Positions 33,678-44,905 of a stretch of DNA of 64,000 bases are shown one piece after another; within the stretch, counting starts at the first letter, position 1; every line of letters begins with the position of its first letter. The translations under genes and the position numbers were made by a program. The stretch is from Choanephora cucurbitarum (Eukaryota > Mucoromycota > Mucoromycetes > Mucorales > Choanephoraceae): positions 1 through 64,000 of the forward strand of contig JAIWNI010000103.1 of the NCBI GenBank assembly GCA_025331435.1. The letters are read 5' to 3'. The notes beneath the pieces are model-generated. The model was not told the origin of the DNA. It did no database searches and saw only the letters and a program-made list of their open reading frames with translations.

Positions 33678-35127
33678 CTAATCTTCGTCCATAGCATCAC
33701 TGCTATCTTTCTTCTTCTTTTTTGCTTGTTCACTGATAGCTATTAAGAAAGATTCAACACTGTTACCAGCAGAAGGGTCCAATCCTAATTGTGTCAACAA
33801 AGGGCCTAATTGACCTGTATGAAGAGCAGCACTTAAGCTTTGCAGGGCTTGACTAAATTGTGGACTTCTCACTACCTGCTTTACTTCTTCTGCACTTCTT
33901 TCAGTTTCTTCTGGTAAAAATGGAAACAGTGAAGCACACATCTCTGGATCATTTAGTAAATGAGTAAGTGTTTGAGAGGTCAATACATCAGTTAACGAGA
34001 TAGGTGTTGCGTCTAAGTTAAACAAAGATTAAGACATTAGGCATAAGTAATACATATGTAGGTAGAACTTACTGCTATTGGGTGTCACATTAGCAAGAAT
34101 TTGTCGAAGCTGATCTAATTGTTCGGATGATGGTTGTTCTTTGGTATTGCCGGATGTAGTTTCTTCTGTAGTTGCAGAAGCATCAGTAGCAGTGGCAATA
34201 GAGGCATCAGTAGCAGCAGCAGCAGCAGTAGTAGTAGTAGGAATAGAATCAGCTGTTTCAGTTTCGTTTTGAATCACTTCTTCGTGTTCTTCTTCCATAA
34301 CTTCATCTTCATGATCCTCATGCGAACTAGAACAAAAGAAAAGCAAATAAACATCGGTTGAAGCTAGCAGCCATAAGTTAGCAACGACTTACCCATTCAT
34401 GCTGTTTAAGAATTGCAATAGGTTTTCAGGTGTGATGTTGGGATCTATGAAAAACAAACCATCAAGCTCTCATTCTCTCTCCTTGTCTTTTCTCACTCAC
34501 CTTGGTTTTCAACACCATTCAAAAGGCGCAGTAACTCAGCATGAGAAGCAGATTCGTCCATTTCAGAAGTCATGTTCATGTTGGCTTCAGGATCGCGAAT
34601 CAATTCATTGACGCGATCGACTACTTCTTGATCTTTTTCATCGTTTTTACTTTGCATCCAATAAAAGTGATGCTCGTTTGAAGTCTTGAACTTGAGTAAA
34701 TAAACACGTCCAGTTGTACATTGAGCGACTTTGATGAACTCAGCTTCATCAGGAAAGATAATCAAGTCCTAGAGCAACAAGTTTAGTCTTATTTATCTCT
34801 TTCAAATAAGAAAATGGGCTTACATCTTCAGGAGTGCTTTGGTTCTTGCGCTCTTTCCAATAAAAATGCAATAACTGGTCATCACTCTATTGAGACACAA
34901 TGTCTTGAGTTTCTTTTTGTACATACTCAGAAAAAGGGTGCTTACCTGATCCATATATATCTGGCTAGATATGTGAAGAAAGTAGTCAGTGACAAACACA
35001 TTCTTCTATTTCCTTCTTCTTACCCTTTTCTAGTATCTGGCTTAATCCATGAGCCTTCTACAACACACTTTCCAGCATTGAATTCGACTAGATGTCTTGA
35101 AACGGGAGCGGTAGCAAATAAACTCAT
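33678..35127 (-). CDS. RPN13: 26S proteasome ubiquitin receptor Rpn13 (ADRM1)
   Basis: Proteasome regulatory-particle subunit that binds ubiquitin through its Pru domain and, in this longer form, the deubiquitinase Uch37/UCHL5 through its C-terminal domain. Exons 35127-35024, 34964-34946, 34886-34824, 34768-34501, 34444-34393, 34326-34073 and 34012-33678 give 302 residues. Pru domain: VEFNAGKCVVEG, then KGQIYMDQ spelled by a 19-nt micro-exon, LLHFYWKERKNQSTPED, LIIFPDEAEF, YLLKFK and FYWMQ. An acidic and then A/T/S-rich linker follows, then a DEUBAD domain (PISLTDVLTSQTLTHLL, LPLE-like region, LGLDPSAGNSVESFLIAI) and a K-rich end (KKKKKDSSDAMDED). Budding yeast Rpn13 lacks the DEUBAD part, so this is the ancestral form. 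Confidence 0.95.
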
Positions 35128-35429
35128 GATTTTTCTTATTTGTAACTATAGCTAAAAAAAAGGGTAATTTCGATTTTTTTAGTCTAACTTTCTCTTTTAC
35201 TCTCATTTTAGATTTAGACAGAACAAATTTTATATTTGGATTAATTAATTACTTCTTTCTCAAAAGACTACGAAACCCTTAGAAGGCCTTCTGCTAAATT
35301 CATGATTGTAAACATTGGCACCCAAGAAAAAAAGTGAAAACACAAGAGGAAAGTATTAATAGATTTGCTTATAGGTTTCGCTTTTTATGTATGTTTTGTT
35401 TATATATATGTTTTAAGAAAAAGTGGTCT
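35128..35429. other. Short intergenic region upstream of RPN13
   Basis: About 300 bases that hold the RPN13 promoter and the 3' end of the membrane-protein gene on the same strand. AT-rich; nothing else seen. Confidence 0.5.
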
Positions 35430-37331
35430 TCAATTGTCAGGTTTGTTTGATACGCATTTAAAGTCTTGTTGCGACATTTCGTCTTCAGATATAGCAACAA
35501 TCATCTTTTCGTTCAATTTGAGGTGGTATATTCTCTTGTCGAAAGATGACTCTACTAATTGAAGCGTGTTTATTGGTGCTAAATTCACCATAAGTTTTTC
35601 AACGTCGTGAAATTCTCTGCTGTCTGGCACCATCATGCGGATAGATTCATAAAGTGAACGACGATGTACTGAACTCGTCAATGCATAAACACCTATGTTT
35701 GCAATTACAAAGAGTGCTGCGCCTATGACAATAATGATGGTTGCGGCCAAGCTGATATTGATAAGTGGGTTTGGTATAAAATGTTGAGCTGTGACTAAGA
35801 AACCTTGCACAGTAATGGTACTGCCTATTTGCCATACATTGTGTGCTATGTCTGTCAGATTATTAGAATCCAGTTGACCTAGGTTTTTGTGTGCACACTC
35901 TTTCATCCAGCTCTGTACAGTCTGGTTATGAAAGTCCCAGTCCGTGTTGCAGTGCCCTCTGCTTCTGATCTCGAAAATAGGAACGACAGGCACATATGTT
36001 CGCTTGTTAGTGATGTTGGTGGGAGGAGGAAAGAAAGGAAAAGGTGTGCTTGATTGATCAGAGAATTGCTCAGTTTCAGATGCAGTGCCACTATAATTTG
36101 CAGTAAATTCGTACTCATTCTCTTCATGTTCTACGTTCCAGATCTGAGAAAATGTATGGGTACACCAATAAGCTAGTCCTGAACTTGTGCGATTAAATTC
36201 TACCGTACATAGAACTGTAGAAAGCCGGAAGCCTTGGTCTACATAGGATTGTATAGCAAACGTATTGAATTTGGTGGCATTATTGGGATGTTCTGTTAGA
36301 CTTTCAAAGATCTGAGTGGCTTCAGTTGAATTGTCTTTGATACCAATCAATTGACAGAAAAAGCAGTTTGTTACCCAATCACTTCCTATTTGTCCTGAGT
36401 GTGCGTTGGCTGACTGCCATAAGAGAGTAGATAGTGTTGAGGTTCTGTGAATAGCAGTCCATCTCTCTGCTCTATTAATATCACCATTCTTAGGAAGAGG
36501 TTCTCCTTTTCTTCTGCCTTGTTTCAACATTTCAGATAGATCAGGCGTATCCAATGGTAGCATTTGATCACTGTTCAGGATATCGTATTTACCAAAAGTA
36601 GTATTTTCCAAGTTGGGTGCAAAAGCATTGGAGATAAATCCGGTCAAATTGTTACCGTTCCAGGTCTTAAAGGAAAGAGGTTCAAAATAGGTAGTTTGAT
36701 CCCCTAAAGTGTCTTTGGCCAACTGCAAGAATTGCGGTTTTGCTGTTTCTGTAGCAAGCGAATCACCGAATGACACAACCAAGTCTTTTTGTGTAGAATC
36801 GCGAAGAAACTGAACGGGTGTTATAGCAACATGGTCCCATACAATTTCTGCAACCGTGTTGTTATTAGCATCTGTACATCCATTCTGTATATGGGTACAA
36901 AGAAACTTGGTAGTTGCATTTTTTGATTGAGAAGGCACGGACAATTGTGGAAGACTAACTTCGTTAAGAGTAGGTATGAAAACGTTAGAGATGAGTGATA
37001 ACGTATCATTTGTATTGCCTATGTTATAAGTGATCTTGATTGGACTTAATTTACTGAGGGCAGTAGGCAAGGCATTGAGAGAGAACGTTATAACCAGGCA
37101 AGCGACAGCAATTATATTTGAAGTTCTTACACCATATTTTCCTGTGGGGCCAAATGGATGAAAGAAAGAGACAACTTTACTTAGGAAATACGGCTGTTCA
37201 TACCAAAACTTAGTACTTGATCCACCTGGTAGCCTACTGAAGATGATAACGGTTATCACACTGAATGCAGAAGCATACATAAGTCGAGTAATAGTAAAAA
37301 TTGCTGTTGCTACAGTTTCGGACACAAGCAT
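35430..37331 (-). CDS. Unrecognised membrane protein, paralogue A of a pair
   Basis: 633 residues, no intron. I do not recognise the family. Hydrophobic segments: about 7-30 (AIFTITRLMYASAF onward), 74-92 (IIAVACLVITFSLN) and near residue 530-555 (TIIIVIGAALFVIANIGVYAL). Between the second and third is a roughly 430-residue region with many N-x-S/T sites and paired Cys (NCFFCQLIGI), probably extracellular or lumenal. The C-terminal ~85 residues start SSVHRRSLYESIRMMVPDSRE and are hydrophilic. The paralogue at 59444-61324 matches along the whole length. Most conserved: KYDILNSDQ, PLDTPDLSEMLKQGRRK, and NRAERWTAIHRTSTLS. Upstream DNA is also shared (see 37754-37773). Receptor, transporter accessory or wall sensor are guesses only. 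Confidence 0.85.
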   Translation of the reverse strand: MLVSETVATAIFTITRLMYASAFSVITVIIFSRLPGGSSTKFWYEQPYFLSKVVSFFHPFGPTGKYGVRTSNIIAVACLVITFSLNALPTALSKLSPIKITYNIGNTNDTLSLISNVFIPTLNEVSLPQLSVPSQSKNATTKFLCTHIQNGCTDANNNTVAEIVWDHVAITPVQFLRDSTQKDLVVSFGDSLATETAKPQFLQLAKDTLGDQTTYFEPLSFKTWNGNNLTGFISNAFAPNLENTTFGKYDILNSDQMLPLDTPDLSEMLKQGRRKGEPLPKNGDINRAERWTAIHRTSTLSTLLWQSANAHSGQIGSDWVTNCFFCQLIGIKDNSTEATQIFESLTEHPNNATKFNTFAIQSYVDQGFRLSTVLCTVEFNRTSSGLAYWCTHTFSQIWNVEHEENEYEFTANYSGTASETEQFSDQSSTPFPFFPPPTNITNKRTYVPVVPIFEIRSRGHCNTDWDFHNQTVQSWMKECAHKNLGQLDSNNLTDIAHNVWQIGSTITVQGFLVTAQHFIPNPLINISLAATIIIVIGAALFVIANIGVYALTSSVHRRSLYESIRMMVPDSREFHDVEKLMVNLAPINTLQLVESSFDKRIYHLKLNEKMIVAISEDEMSQQDFKCVSNKPDN

Positions 37332-37753
37332 TATGGAATTATCAGAAAAGAAAATAAAGAACAGAGTAAAAAAGAAGAAAGTACCAAAACAAACTGCTTC
37401 ATCAAATAGACAGCTTTGGCTCTATACATCTTATGCAAAACCAAATAAATTCAGACAATCATGCTTTCTTTTCTGTTTAACGAGTGTAACACAAATTTTC
37501 ACACCTACTCTTATGCAGAGGAATTTTGGTTGTGCATGATTGAAATAACACAAATCATCTGCTATCTGATTGATATACATGTCAATGTTATTTATATGCA
37601 TAGATACACATTGTATGAGCATCTTGGTTTTATGTAATTACATACAATATTTTACTTCATCGTATTTATGCTTGATCTCAAAGAGTCTGTATTGCCCTAT
37701 GTCAACAAATGAAACTGCTTCCATTCGTCTGGATTATCTCAGCCATTGCCAAC

Positions 37754-37773
37754 AAATAAGGTCCGTTCCGTAA
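37754..37773 (-). promoter_or_regulatory. Upstream element shared by the two membrane-protein paralogues (copy A)
   Basis: Plus-strand text AAATAAGGTCCGTTCCGTAA, about 420 bases upstream of the start at 37331. It matches 17 of 20 positions of 61651-61670, upstream of paralogue B, and both are preceded by a similar TCT[CT]AGCCAT...CAACA stretch. A second similar block lies nearer the genes (37484-37530 versus 61448-61492). Either a regulatory site or the edge of the duplicated segment. Confidence 0.45.
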
Positions 37774-39399
37774 GCATGGGTTCTTTCTCCCAACTTCTTT
37801 TTATTTTCAAGAAAATGAAATACAGTACCAAGAACTAAATTAGATGCTTCGGTAATAATCAGCTATCATACAACAGCTATTTAAATGAAGGATGCTTGGT
37901 ATAAGCATATTCAGTTTAAAAGCTGTTTCTTTCAACAAAAAGGAAAGATCCTAAAACCTTACATAGCACAGTCCACTCGATCTATACTTGAGTTTTAAAA
38001 TTTCATATAAGGTATGTATACCACTATTCTTTTATAGATGGTCATCACTGTTTATCCTTTAAATGGTATGAGCCGATTGGTTTTAGTAAATACCAGAGCT
38101 GCTTTTTCCCATACCATTTGTTTAAGATGCTTCTAGATCTATTTAACTTTGACAGAGTGCTAAGAGGATCAATTGAATAGTTGTGGTAAGGTTTGTTCTG
38201 ACTCTTAGAGTTTAGGAGATCATATCACCATAAGTTTTTCTTTTAATCTAATAAGTATATGACTTTCAAATGCGTCGTGTGTTTACTAGTATTAAATTAT
38301 ATTCAAAGATTTGTGTTAAAACTATCTGCATAAAAAACTAGATACTTTGGAATCCTAGAGAAGCATTATCGAGACTACAAGCGCATGTATTCACCATTGT
38401 ACGATCAACAATTCAATAGAAATTTTTTGTAATGTGTCTTTTCATTTGATTCTTTGCTTCTCTCTAATAAAGAAAATGTGTATTCAGAAAAGGTGGTCGA
38501 CAATGACTTAGATCGTTCTTTCCAAGACAGTGAATAGATAGTTTTATTGCGAGTATTATTGGTAGCAGTAAAAAAGTAAAACATAATACATCCCTAACAG
38601 CAGAGTAAACCAGATCAGGTTTGCTTCATCCTGGCTGAGACCTGCCGAAAGGACATGTCAGCGGATCATCTCAAATTCGCCAACACAAATAAAAAGGAGG
38701 TCAAATCTGTATCTGTCATACAAAAGAGAGAAGGGGATAGAGAAGGACAATAAAACGCACCCACTTATATCTCAAAATTTTAAGAGGTACCAATAGAAAC
38801 TTAGCATCAAAAAAAGCATCATCGATCCTTCCAGCAAGAAGATTTTTTTCTTGAGAATGTAGCTGTCAAAATAGACAGATGATGGTAGTTCTTATCGCCA
38901 AAGAGTACTGTAGCTCTCAGCTCATTTTATAGTATATTTAGTACCAATAGAGCCTGTTCTATCTTTCTGAGCATATTGACAAGCTATATCTTACTTTAGG
39001 TGCTCTCACAATCCAATCCTTAACTATGATTGGGCATGTCTCCGTAAAAGTGCATGAACTTTATGAACGACAATCAGACTTTTATTCTTTAGTGTTTTCA
39101 ACAAGGGGTGATAGAATTAGTAACCGGAAACTGCTCATCTAATGAAAAAGAACACTTCCTGTCAAATTGCAATTTCACGAAATTAATACGGAGGAGTAGT
39201 TAGGTCTGTTTTGCTTGATCAATTTGATTAATCATTGCTTATTTCATATTTTTTCTTTACCTCTTTTCAAAATAGCTTTATAACAACCCAAGTTATTCAA
39301 CAAGGGTTTTTAGTTTTTCTTTTTCTTTTTCGTCAATAGTAAGCCTTATCTATCAAAAAACGAAAGAATCCTGATTCTTTGTTTTATTTGTTACCAATT

Positions 39400-39850
39400 G
39401 ATCCAATTGCTTGTACGCTTGTTTCTATATCAGACTGTAAAACTCAATTGCCTTATCAGAACGCTACAGCACATCCATATGTTTCTGATTTGACTGCGTC
39501 TATTCAAAGACCGCGGGTGAATTAAGACATGAGTTGAATGTCCAAGAGGCGACTGTGGATGAACAAAGCGCCGACCTTACAAGACAAGCGGAGGTTTCGA
39601 ACGATCATGGCAATTAGATTGCTGATCAATTACAACAAACTCAGTCATTGCAGCAAGAATTTTCTGCTTTTACTCGCTTTACATATGAAAAGTCCCTGAA
39701 GTAAAAAGATATGGCATTGCTTATTGAGAATTACAAGGATGATTTAGAGATAATTTACCACAAGCTGATCAGAAACGTCAGGCATGCATGCAGAAAAAGA
39801 GGAGAATTTGGGCAAGTTTTACAAAGATGTATCTGTTAAAGATAGAATCA
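39400..39850 (+). pseudogene. Degraded coiled-coil protein pseudogene
   Basis: In one frame TQLPYQNATAHPYVSDLTAS and IQRP are readable. After a one-frame change near 39515 comes ELRHELNVQEATVDEQSADL and TRQAEVSNDHGN, a stop, IADQLQQTQSLQQEFSAF, another stop, and KDMALLIENYKDDLEIIYHK. The heptad-like, Q/E/L-rich pattern suggests a coiled coil. The stops and the frame change show decay. The source family is unknown to me. An A24 tract lies about 320 bases downstream. Confidence 0.4.
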
Positions 39851-40173
39851 GCTTATCTAACTTGGTCATTGTCATCCTGACAAGAATAAATGATGACTTC
39901 AGGTTTCTCTATGAATATGAAGGTTCGTGATCTGAAGAGTTTGCCATATCTTCCTGCTGGTCAAACAAATCCAAGGTCGTCAATATAGAAAAATGCACAC
40001 GTATCATAACTATTTTCAATATTTATTCAAAGAGATTGCTCCAAATTAATCAAACTAATCTAGTATAGCTTTAAGAGGCAGCGGGAAGAACAAAATTAGA
40101 ACTGCTAAGCTAAATCTTTAAGTATACCGACTTGCCTTCTATCTAATACCAAATAAATGCTAATTCTGAAACC

Positions 40174-40197
40174 AAAAAAAAAAAAAAAAAAAAAAAA
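40174..40197 (+). repeat. A24 homopolymer
   Basis: Twenty-four consecutive A, the longest A run in the window. It could be the tail of a retrocopied sequence ending here, or a simple repeat. No flanking duplication was found by eye. Confidence 0.9.
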
Positions 40198-43100
40198 CGC
40201 ATTACTGCGGCTACCTGTCAAATACAGAGCTGACTCATTTCTATTTTATATTTGGATTACTCTCTAAGCCATTCAGAAGTTACAGCTTCGAAATAACCTT
40301 GAGTATACAGAGAAATGCCATATCTTGTGGGCTATATTTAATCTAGAATTAAACTATATTAAGACTGAAGTTGAATGTGATCTTCAGTTTAATCTCTTCT
40401 CATAAATCAAGATTTAACCTTTAGCTTCTTATAATTCAGTTACCTTTTCATTCTTTTCTTCTTTAGTGAAAAAAAAAGGCCATATGTAAAGCTAGACTGT
40501 AAGTACAACGAATATGAACTCAATCATCTGACTTTGCATTCTTTCATGTCGATCGTATCAAAAAGCGTATCAGCACATAAATGCACTACATTGTTCATTG
40601 ACGTCAACCTGTTTTAAAAAAAATTGAGCAGAGAGCGAAAGGTATCTGTTTTTTTTGGTCAATTGAACAAGTCAGTGCAAGACTGATGTTTGAATAAAAT
40701 TTTTGAAAGTAAAGCCTTTGGTTCTTGAATAAGTCTAAAGCATGGATTTGTATGAAGCTTCTCAAATATGTTATTAGTGAATGGTTGCGAGTATAATCAA
40801 AATACAATTTCTATAGTACTGTTTCTTCAAAGACAACTTCTTTACAAGACAAATGAAAAGAAAAAACTTAATATTTAAGAGAAGATCTATCTAAAAGAAA
40901 ATTTGGTTCTAGTTTATGCCTTTCTTCGATATGCTTGTATTCTATGAGCTTAATGATTGTAGATTTGACAACTACAAAAAACAACTGTAGAGGTGACTCT
41001 GCTGTAGCAACACAACAAGTTCTTTGAATAATTTGCATTTTGTGGCGCTCACTAATCAACTTATTTATGACTATCATCGTATTGCTCTACCGATCTATTG
41101 AAGACATGAGAGGATGGTGTTAACATCACTCATTTTAAATTGAAAGGAGATGTTTGGTTGCCTCAAATGTGTTTGAGAACTGAAGGCAATCCAGTACAGT
41201 TTCTGCATACTTTTCACATTGGTTGATATATTAAATTTGTATTCTCTGATTGTAGCATAGGTGTCTCAAATATTACAGTTGAATTGGTTTTGCCAAGCAT
41301 GCGTTTTTTTTTTTAAAAATTGTAAAGAGGAAAGTAACTTTATATCTTTAGCTTGTATAAAGCAAAGTCTGGGTTCTGAAAAAACTTTGAACAATAGCAA
41401 TCTATTTGTTAAGTCAAAATGTTGGGGAGAAGAGGAAGCATTCTATCTGTTCTAATCGTTACAGTATTGAGTGATATAATGGTTTCATTACTTATTGCAA
41501 ATTATTTTGATGATCACAATTGTTACTTCAGTGATGGTCAATGATATGAACGATATATGTAGAGCTTTATTTGATGTATCCTTATGTGTCATTGCTTGCA
41601 ATGAGACACCATATTTTTAAGATATCTTTATTATCGCAATTGATGGATATGTCAGATAGAATAGTTTGTTTGAGAAGGTAATTCAGAAACTTTGTTTTGG
41701 TCAGATTATCACGATTTCTCAAGATTTTATCTTACTTGCTTGTTATATATTTAACACTTTGTAGCACAATGTTTTGTCTACGTGATCTATTAGCAACTAC
41801 ATTAGCAGATAACCGCCATGTAAAATGTGAGTAACTATCATACTTGTGTATAGATTTTCTCATCTCTTTAGGAAAGTTCTTCCCAATATAATCAATGTCT
41901 TCTTCTTCTGTTTGTAATATCATTGTTGCACAATACTGATCAAGCCACCTTCTTCTAATTTTCCTCAATCATTGGAAGACTGTACTTAATCAAACCAAAA
42001 ACTGAGAAATGATGAAACCCTTATCATTAGCAAACTGAGTATAGGTTACATATCCTTCGTGCTCTTCTATGTCTTTACTGTATTTCAGAATCAAAAGGTG
42101 CTTGTCTTCATTGTTAAACACTCTGGATTGCCTAGCTTTCTTTTTCTCTTCTTTTTGAATAAGATCTGGCTATCAAAGTTTCTTCTACCCTGTGTCTTCT
42201 TGTATGTGCTACGTTTGACATGTATGTTTAGGCACATTTGGCTTTTTTGCAGCTTCTGGGACCTTGCAAATTAGCTGAAAGAAACTCTCTCTTCTCGCCA
42301 CTATACCTAATGTATTTGCACTAATAGTGGTCCTGACTAACGATAATCTTGGCTGTGACGGTCTTCGCCTTCTTCTTTCTTTCAGATAACTTCAAGTCCA
42401 TATAGATGTCAAAGTAATCTTATCGACTGAGTAATTTCCGTATCCGCCAAAAGCGTTGCCTTTCCATCTTCTTAAATTGACCTAAAGCTCATTTTAATTA
42501 TTCTGAATATGTGCATTTAAGAGCTTGTAGACAATTTTTTTAATGTTAGGCCAAACCCTGTCTATAACAAACCAAATTCGGTTTTGCTATTATCAGAAGC
42601 AATAATAAAACATTCAGAGAAATCAATGGTTAATTCTGCAAGAAATGCTTAGATTGTCAATTGGATATTATGTACTAAGGAATTATAACAAGACAGATGC
42701 TATGTGTTTTTTTTTTATCAAAACGAATAACTGTTCTACAATAAACTCTGTATTAAGCTTGATCAGTAAACCTCTGAAAGAGAGTAGGAAGGTTGTTTCT
42801 TTTCCAAATAAAAAGAAATGCCTTATGTTACTTGTTTTGTCATCAAAACAAACAACTATGCATTAGTGAAAAAAATCTGGCAATAAACAATAACTTCCTC
42901 TTTAAAGAAAAATTAATTGCAAGAAACTCGAAAAAGCAAAGTAGATCATTCTTTGCTTCAAAAAGACATTCAGATTAAAATGAAAAATGAGCTTAATGAA
43001 AATTAAGTTAATGAAGAAAATTCTTTTTCTTTATTGAAATGCATTTGATTGGGCCTTATTTCATAACTTATCATTTCTTCAGGTTAAGAAATTGCTGATG

Positions 43101-43502
43101 AATTTAATATAGTGGTTATGGGATTGCATACTGTAATATATTATAACCTGGCTTTTCATACAGAGATTCAAGTAAAAAAAAAAAGACAACTTAACTTAGA
43201 CAGTGATACCAATGTATGAAGAGCACATCATATCTATTGCGTATACGAATCTCTTTTTTGTTGATTATATACATACTCAAGTTAAATCTGAAGAGAATCG
43301 TTTTTGTTGTTGTTGGATTAGTAGACACTAAGCAAGCTGATTCTTCTTTTAGCTTTTTTTCTAGACATTAAGAAGAAAGTAGTGACAAAAAAAGGTTCTC
43401 TTAGCAACAACAGATCAGCGAGGGCCATCCTTATCGCGCTCCTTTCATTGTTAACTCTACAACCACTTTGGGACAATACCGAGGAAAATGTTATCATGCA
43501 TC

Positions 43503-43512
43503 TATATATAAA
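43503..43512 (+). promoter_or_regulatory. TATA-like box of the secreted repeat protein gene
   Basis: TATATATAAA lies 56 bases before the ATG at 43568. It supports that ATG rather than the earlier in-frame codons, which would place the box inside the coding region. Confidence 0.55.
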
Positions 43513-43567
43513 GGCAGCACCAAGACTTCTTTTTTTTTTCTTTATTATCTGCTTTATTCAATCTAAT

Positions 43568-44347
43568 ATGCTTTACCATTCAATCTCACTCCAATTCATT
43601 GCAACTTTGTTTCTCCTCTCTGGTCTTGCTTCAGCCAATTCTCAAGGAGAGCAATCCAAATCTCTTGTAAGAGACTTCAAGTCAAACAATATGGCTACCG
43701 TCTCCTTCTTGAAAATGTCGAAGCGGGCTTGTCATTCTTGCCAGAATGATAAGGATTCATCATCATCATCCGAGTTGCCTTCTATTGCTCTCCCAGAGAC
43801 TCTCCCAGGTAACCACAATGATTGCAAATCTCATTCTTCTGGATCCGAACAAGAGTCAGATCCTGCCATTTTATCTGAATTGGGTGAGACTCTTGAGGAA
43901 TTGCAACAAACTACTGTTGATGCTGCTGCTGGTATTAAGCCTGCCGCCTCTTCACCTTGCGGATCTTGTGATTCCGAAAGTTCAAGCCATGCACCTCCAC
44001 ATGAAGATGTTAATGATGAAAACGTTGCTCCTACTCAAGACGATGCCCTAGCTCATGATGAAGCTCCTGCTCAAGATGATGCCTCAACTCAAGATGATGC
44101 CCTAGCTCATGATGAAGCTCCTGCTCAAGATGATGCCTCAACTCAAGATGATGCCCTAGCTCATGATGAAACTCCTGCTCAAGATGATGCCTCAACTCAA
44201 GATGATGCCCCAGCTCAAGACGAAGCTCCTGTTCAAGTCGAAGTCCCTATTCACGCCAAATCCCCTAGAGGAAAGAAGTGTCCTCATCATTGTGAAGAAG
44301 AAGAGGAGGAAGAAGAGAAAGAAGTCGATGAAAAGGATTGCGATTAA
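43568..44347 (+). CDS. Small secreted acidic protein with tandem repeats
   Basis: 259 residues, single exon, function unknown. It begins with a likely signal peptide (MLYHSISLQFIATLFLLSGLASA). After it come Cys-x-x-Cys pairs (CHSCQ, CGSC), S-rich stretches and an acidic, A/P/D/Q-rich block of an 18-residue repeat, DDALAHDEAPAQDDASTQ, about 3.5 copies. The end is a polyacidic run (EEEEEEEEKEVDEKDCD). The four visible Cys in the middle plus CPHHC near the end could form disulfides or bind metal. The overall look is of a cell-wall or secreted effector-like protein, but nothing shows its role. The frame is open further upstream to 43382; I chose 43568 because of the TATA box and signal peptide. 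Confidence 0.75.
   Translation: MLYHSISLQFIATLFLLSGLASANSQGEQSKSLVRDFKSNNMATVSFLKMSKRACHSCQNDKDSSSSSELPSIALPETLPGNHNDCKSHSSGSEQESDPAILSELGETLEELQQTTVDAAAGIKPAASSPCGSCDSESSSHAPPHEDVNDENVAPTQDDALAHDEAPAQDDASTQDDALAHDEAPAQDDASTQDDALAHDETPAQDDASTQDDAPAQDEAPVQVEVPIHAKSPRGKKCPHHCEEEEEEEEKEVDEKDCD
44042..44240 (+). repeat. 54-bp coding tandem repeat
   Basis: GATGCCCTAGCTCATGATG marks unit starts at 44042, 44096 and 44150, exactly 54 bases apart. A fourth, degenerate unit starts at 44204. The first three units are nearly identical, so copy number probably varies between strains. Confidence 0.95.
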
Positions 44348-44905
44348 GACGATACCTTTACACGCCGTCAAGATTCATTAAGCATACTGTTTCAATTAGA
44401 TTGCAATTCTTATTTTGTCGATCTATACATTCATACAATCAAGCAATTCATTTTTTAATAGCATGATTTCTTAAATAAACGCTAATGTCATCTCTTTAAA
44501 AAATGTCTTTGGTCTCCTTTATCTTTTTGCGTCTTTCAATGTTTGCTTATTAAATAGAGTCAAGTAAAGGGTCAATCATAAGATGTTATACCTTATTCTG
44601 CTTTGTCTCCAAATGTTTTTAATATCAGAAAACTCCTCTTTGAGTCAGCTATACTTCCATCTATATAAGTTAGCCTGTGTCTTCATTTAAAAAGAAAAAC
44701 TAGGCTCCTTTAAACAACACCTTTCATTATTATAGTGACAAGATATACACATGGTACAAACACTTTCTTTATGTGGTTCGCACTAACCACAGGTTGTTTT
44801 CTTTTATTAACATATTAAACAATATATTGTATGTACATATACATATACACATAAGACGATATTAATTTACATATAGGAAAATGGTATTCTTTAAGTAAGG
44901 GTTTC
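44348..44905. other. Convergent 3' intergenic region
   Basis: The secreted-protein gene and the RhoGEF gene end towards each other here. AT-rich; no gene or structured repeat recognised. Confidence 0.5.

Larger units (their letters stand above)
37332..43567. other. 6.2-kb gene-poor region
   Basis: AT-rich, with no intact gene that I can support. The left 450 bases are the upstream region of paralogue A. A decayed coiled-coil coding stretch lies at about 39400-39850, and an A24 run at 40174-40197. Minus-strand fragments near 40868-41077, 41732-41968 and 42000-42480 have a coding-like amino-acid mix (basic, few stops in pieces) but no recognisable domain; they may be older transposon debris. 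The right end holds the TATA box of the secreted protein gene. Confidence 0.45.

Noticed and set aside
40868..42480. Minus-strand fragments with coding-like composition
   Set aside because: No domain or continuous frame could be supported; noted only as possible transposon debris.
43382..43567. In-frame N-terminal extension of the secreted repeat protein
   Set aside because: The TATA-like box at 43503 and a good signal peptide at 43568 favour the later start.
44042..44240. CRISPR-like repeat array
   Set aside because: Units are contiguous, in frame and without spacers; this is a protein-coding tandem repeat in a eukaryote.
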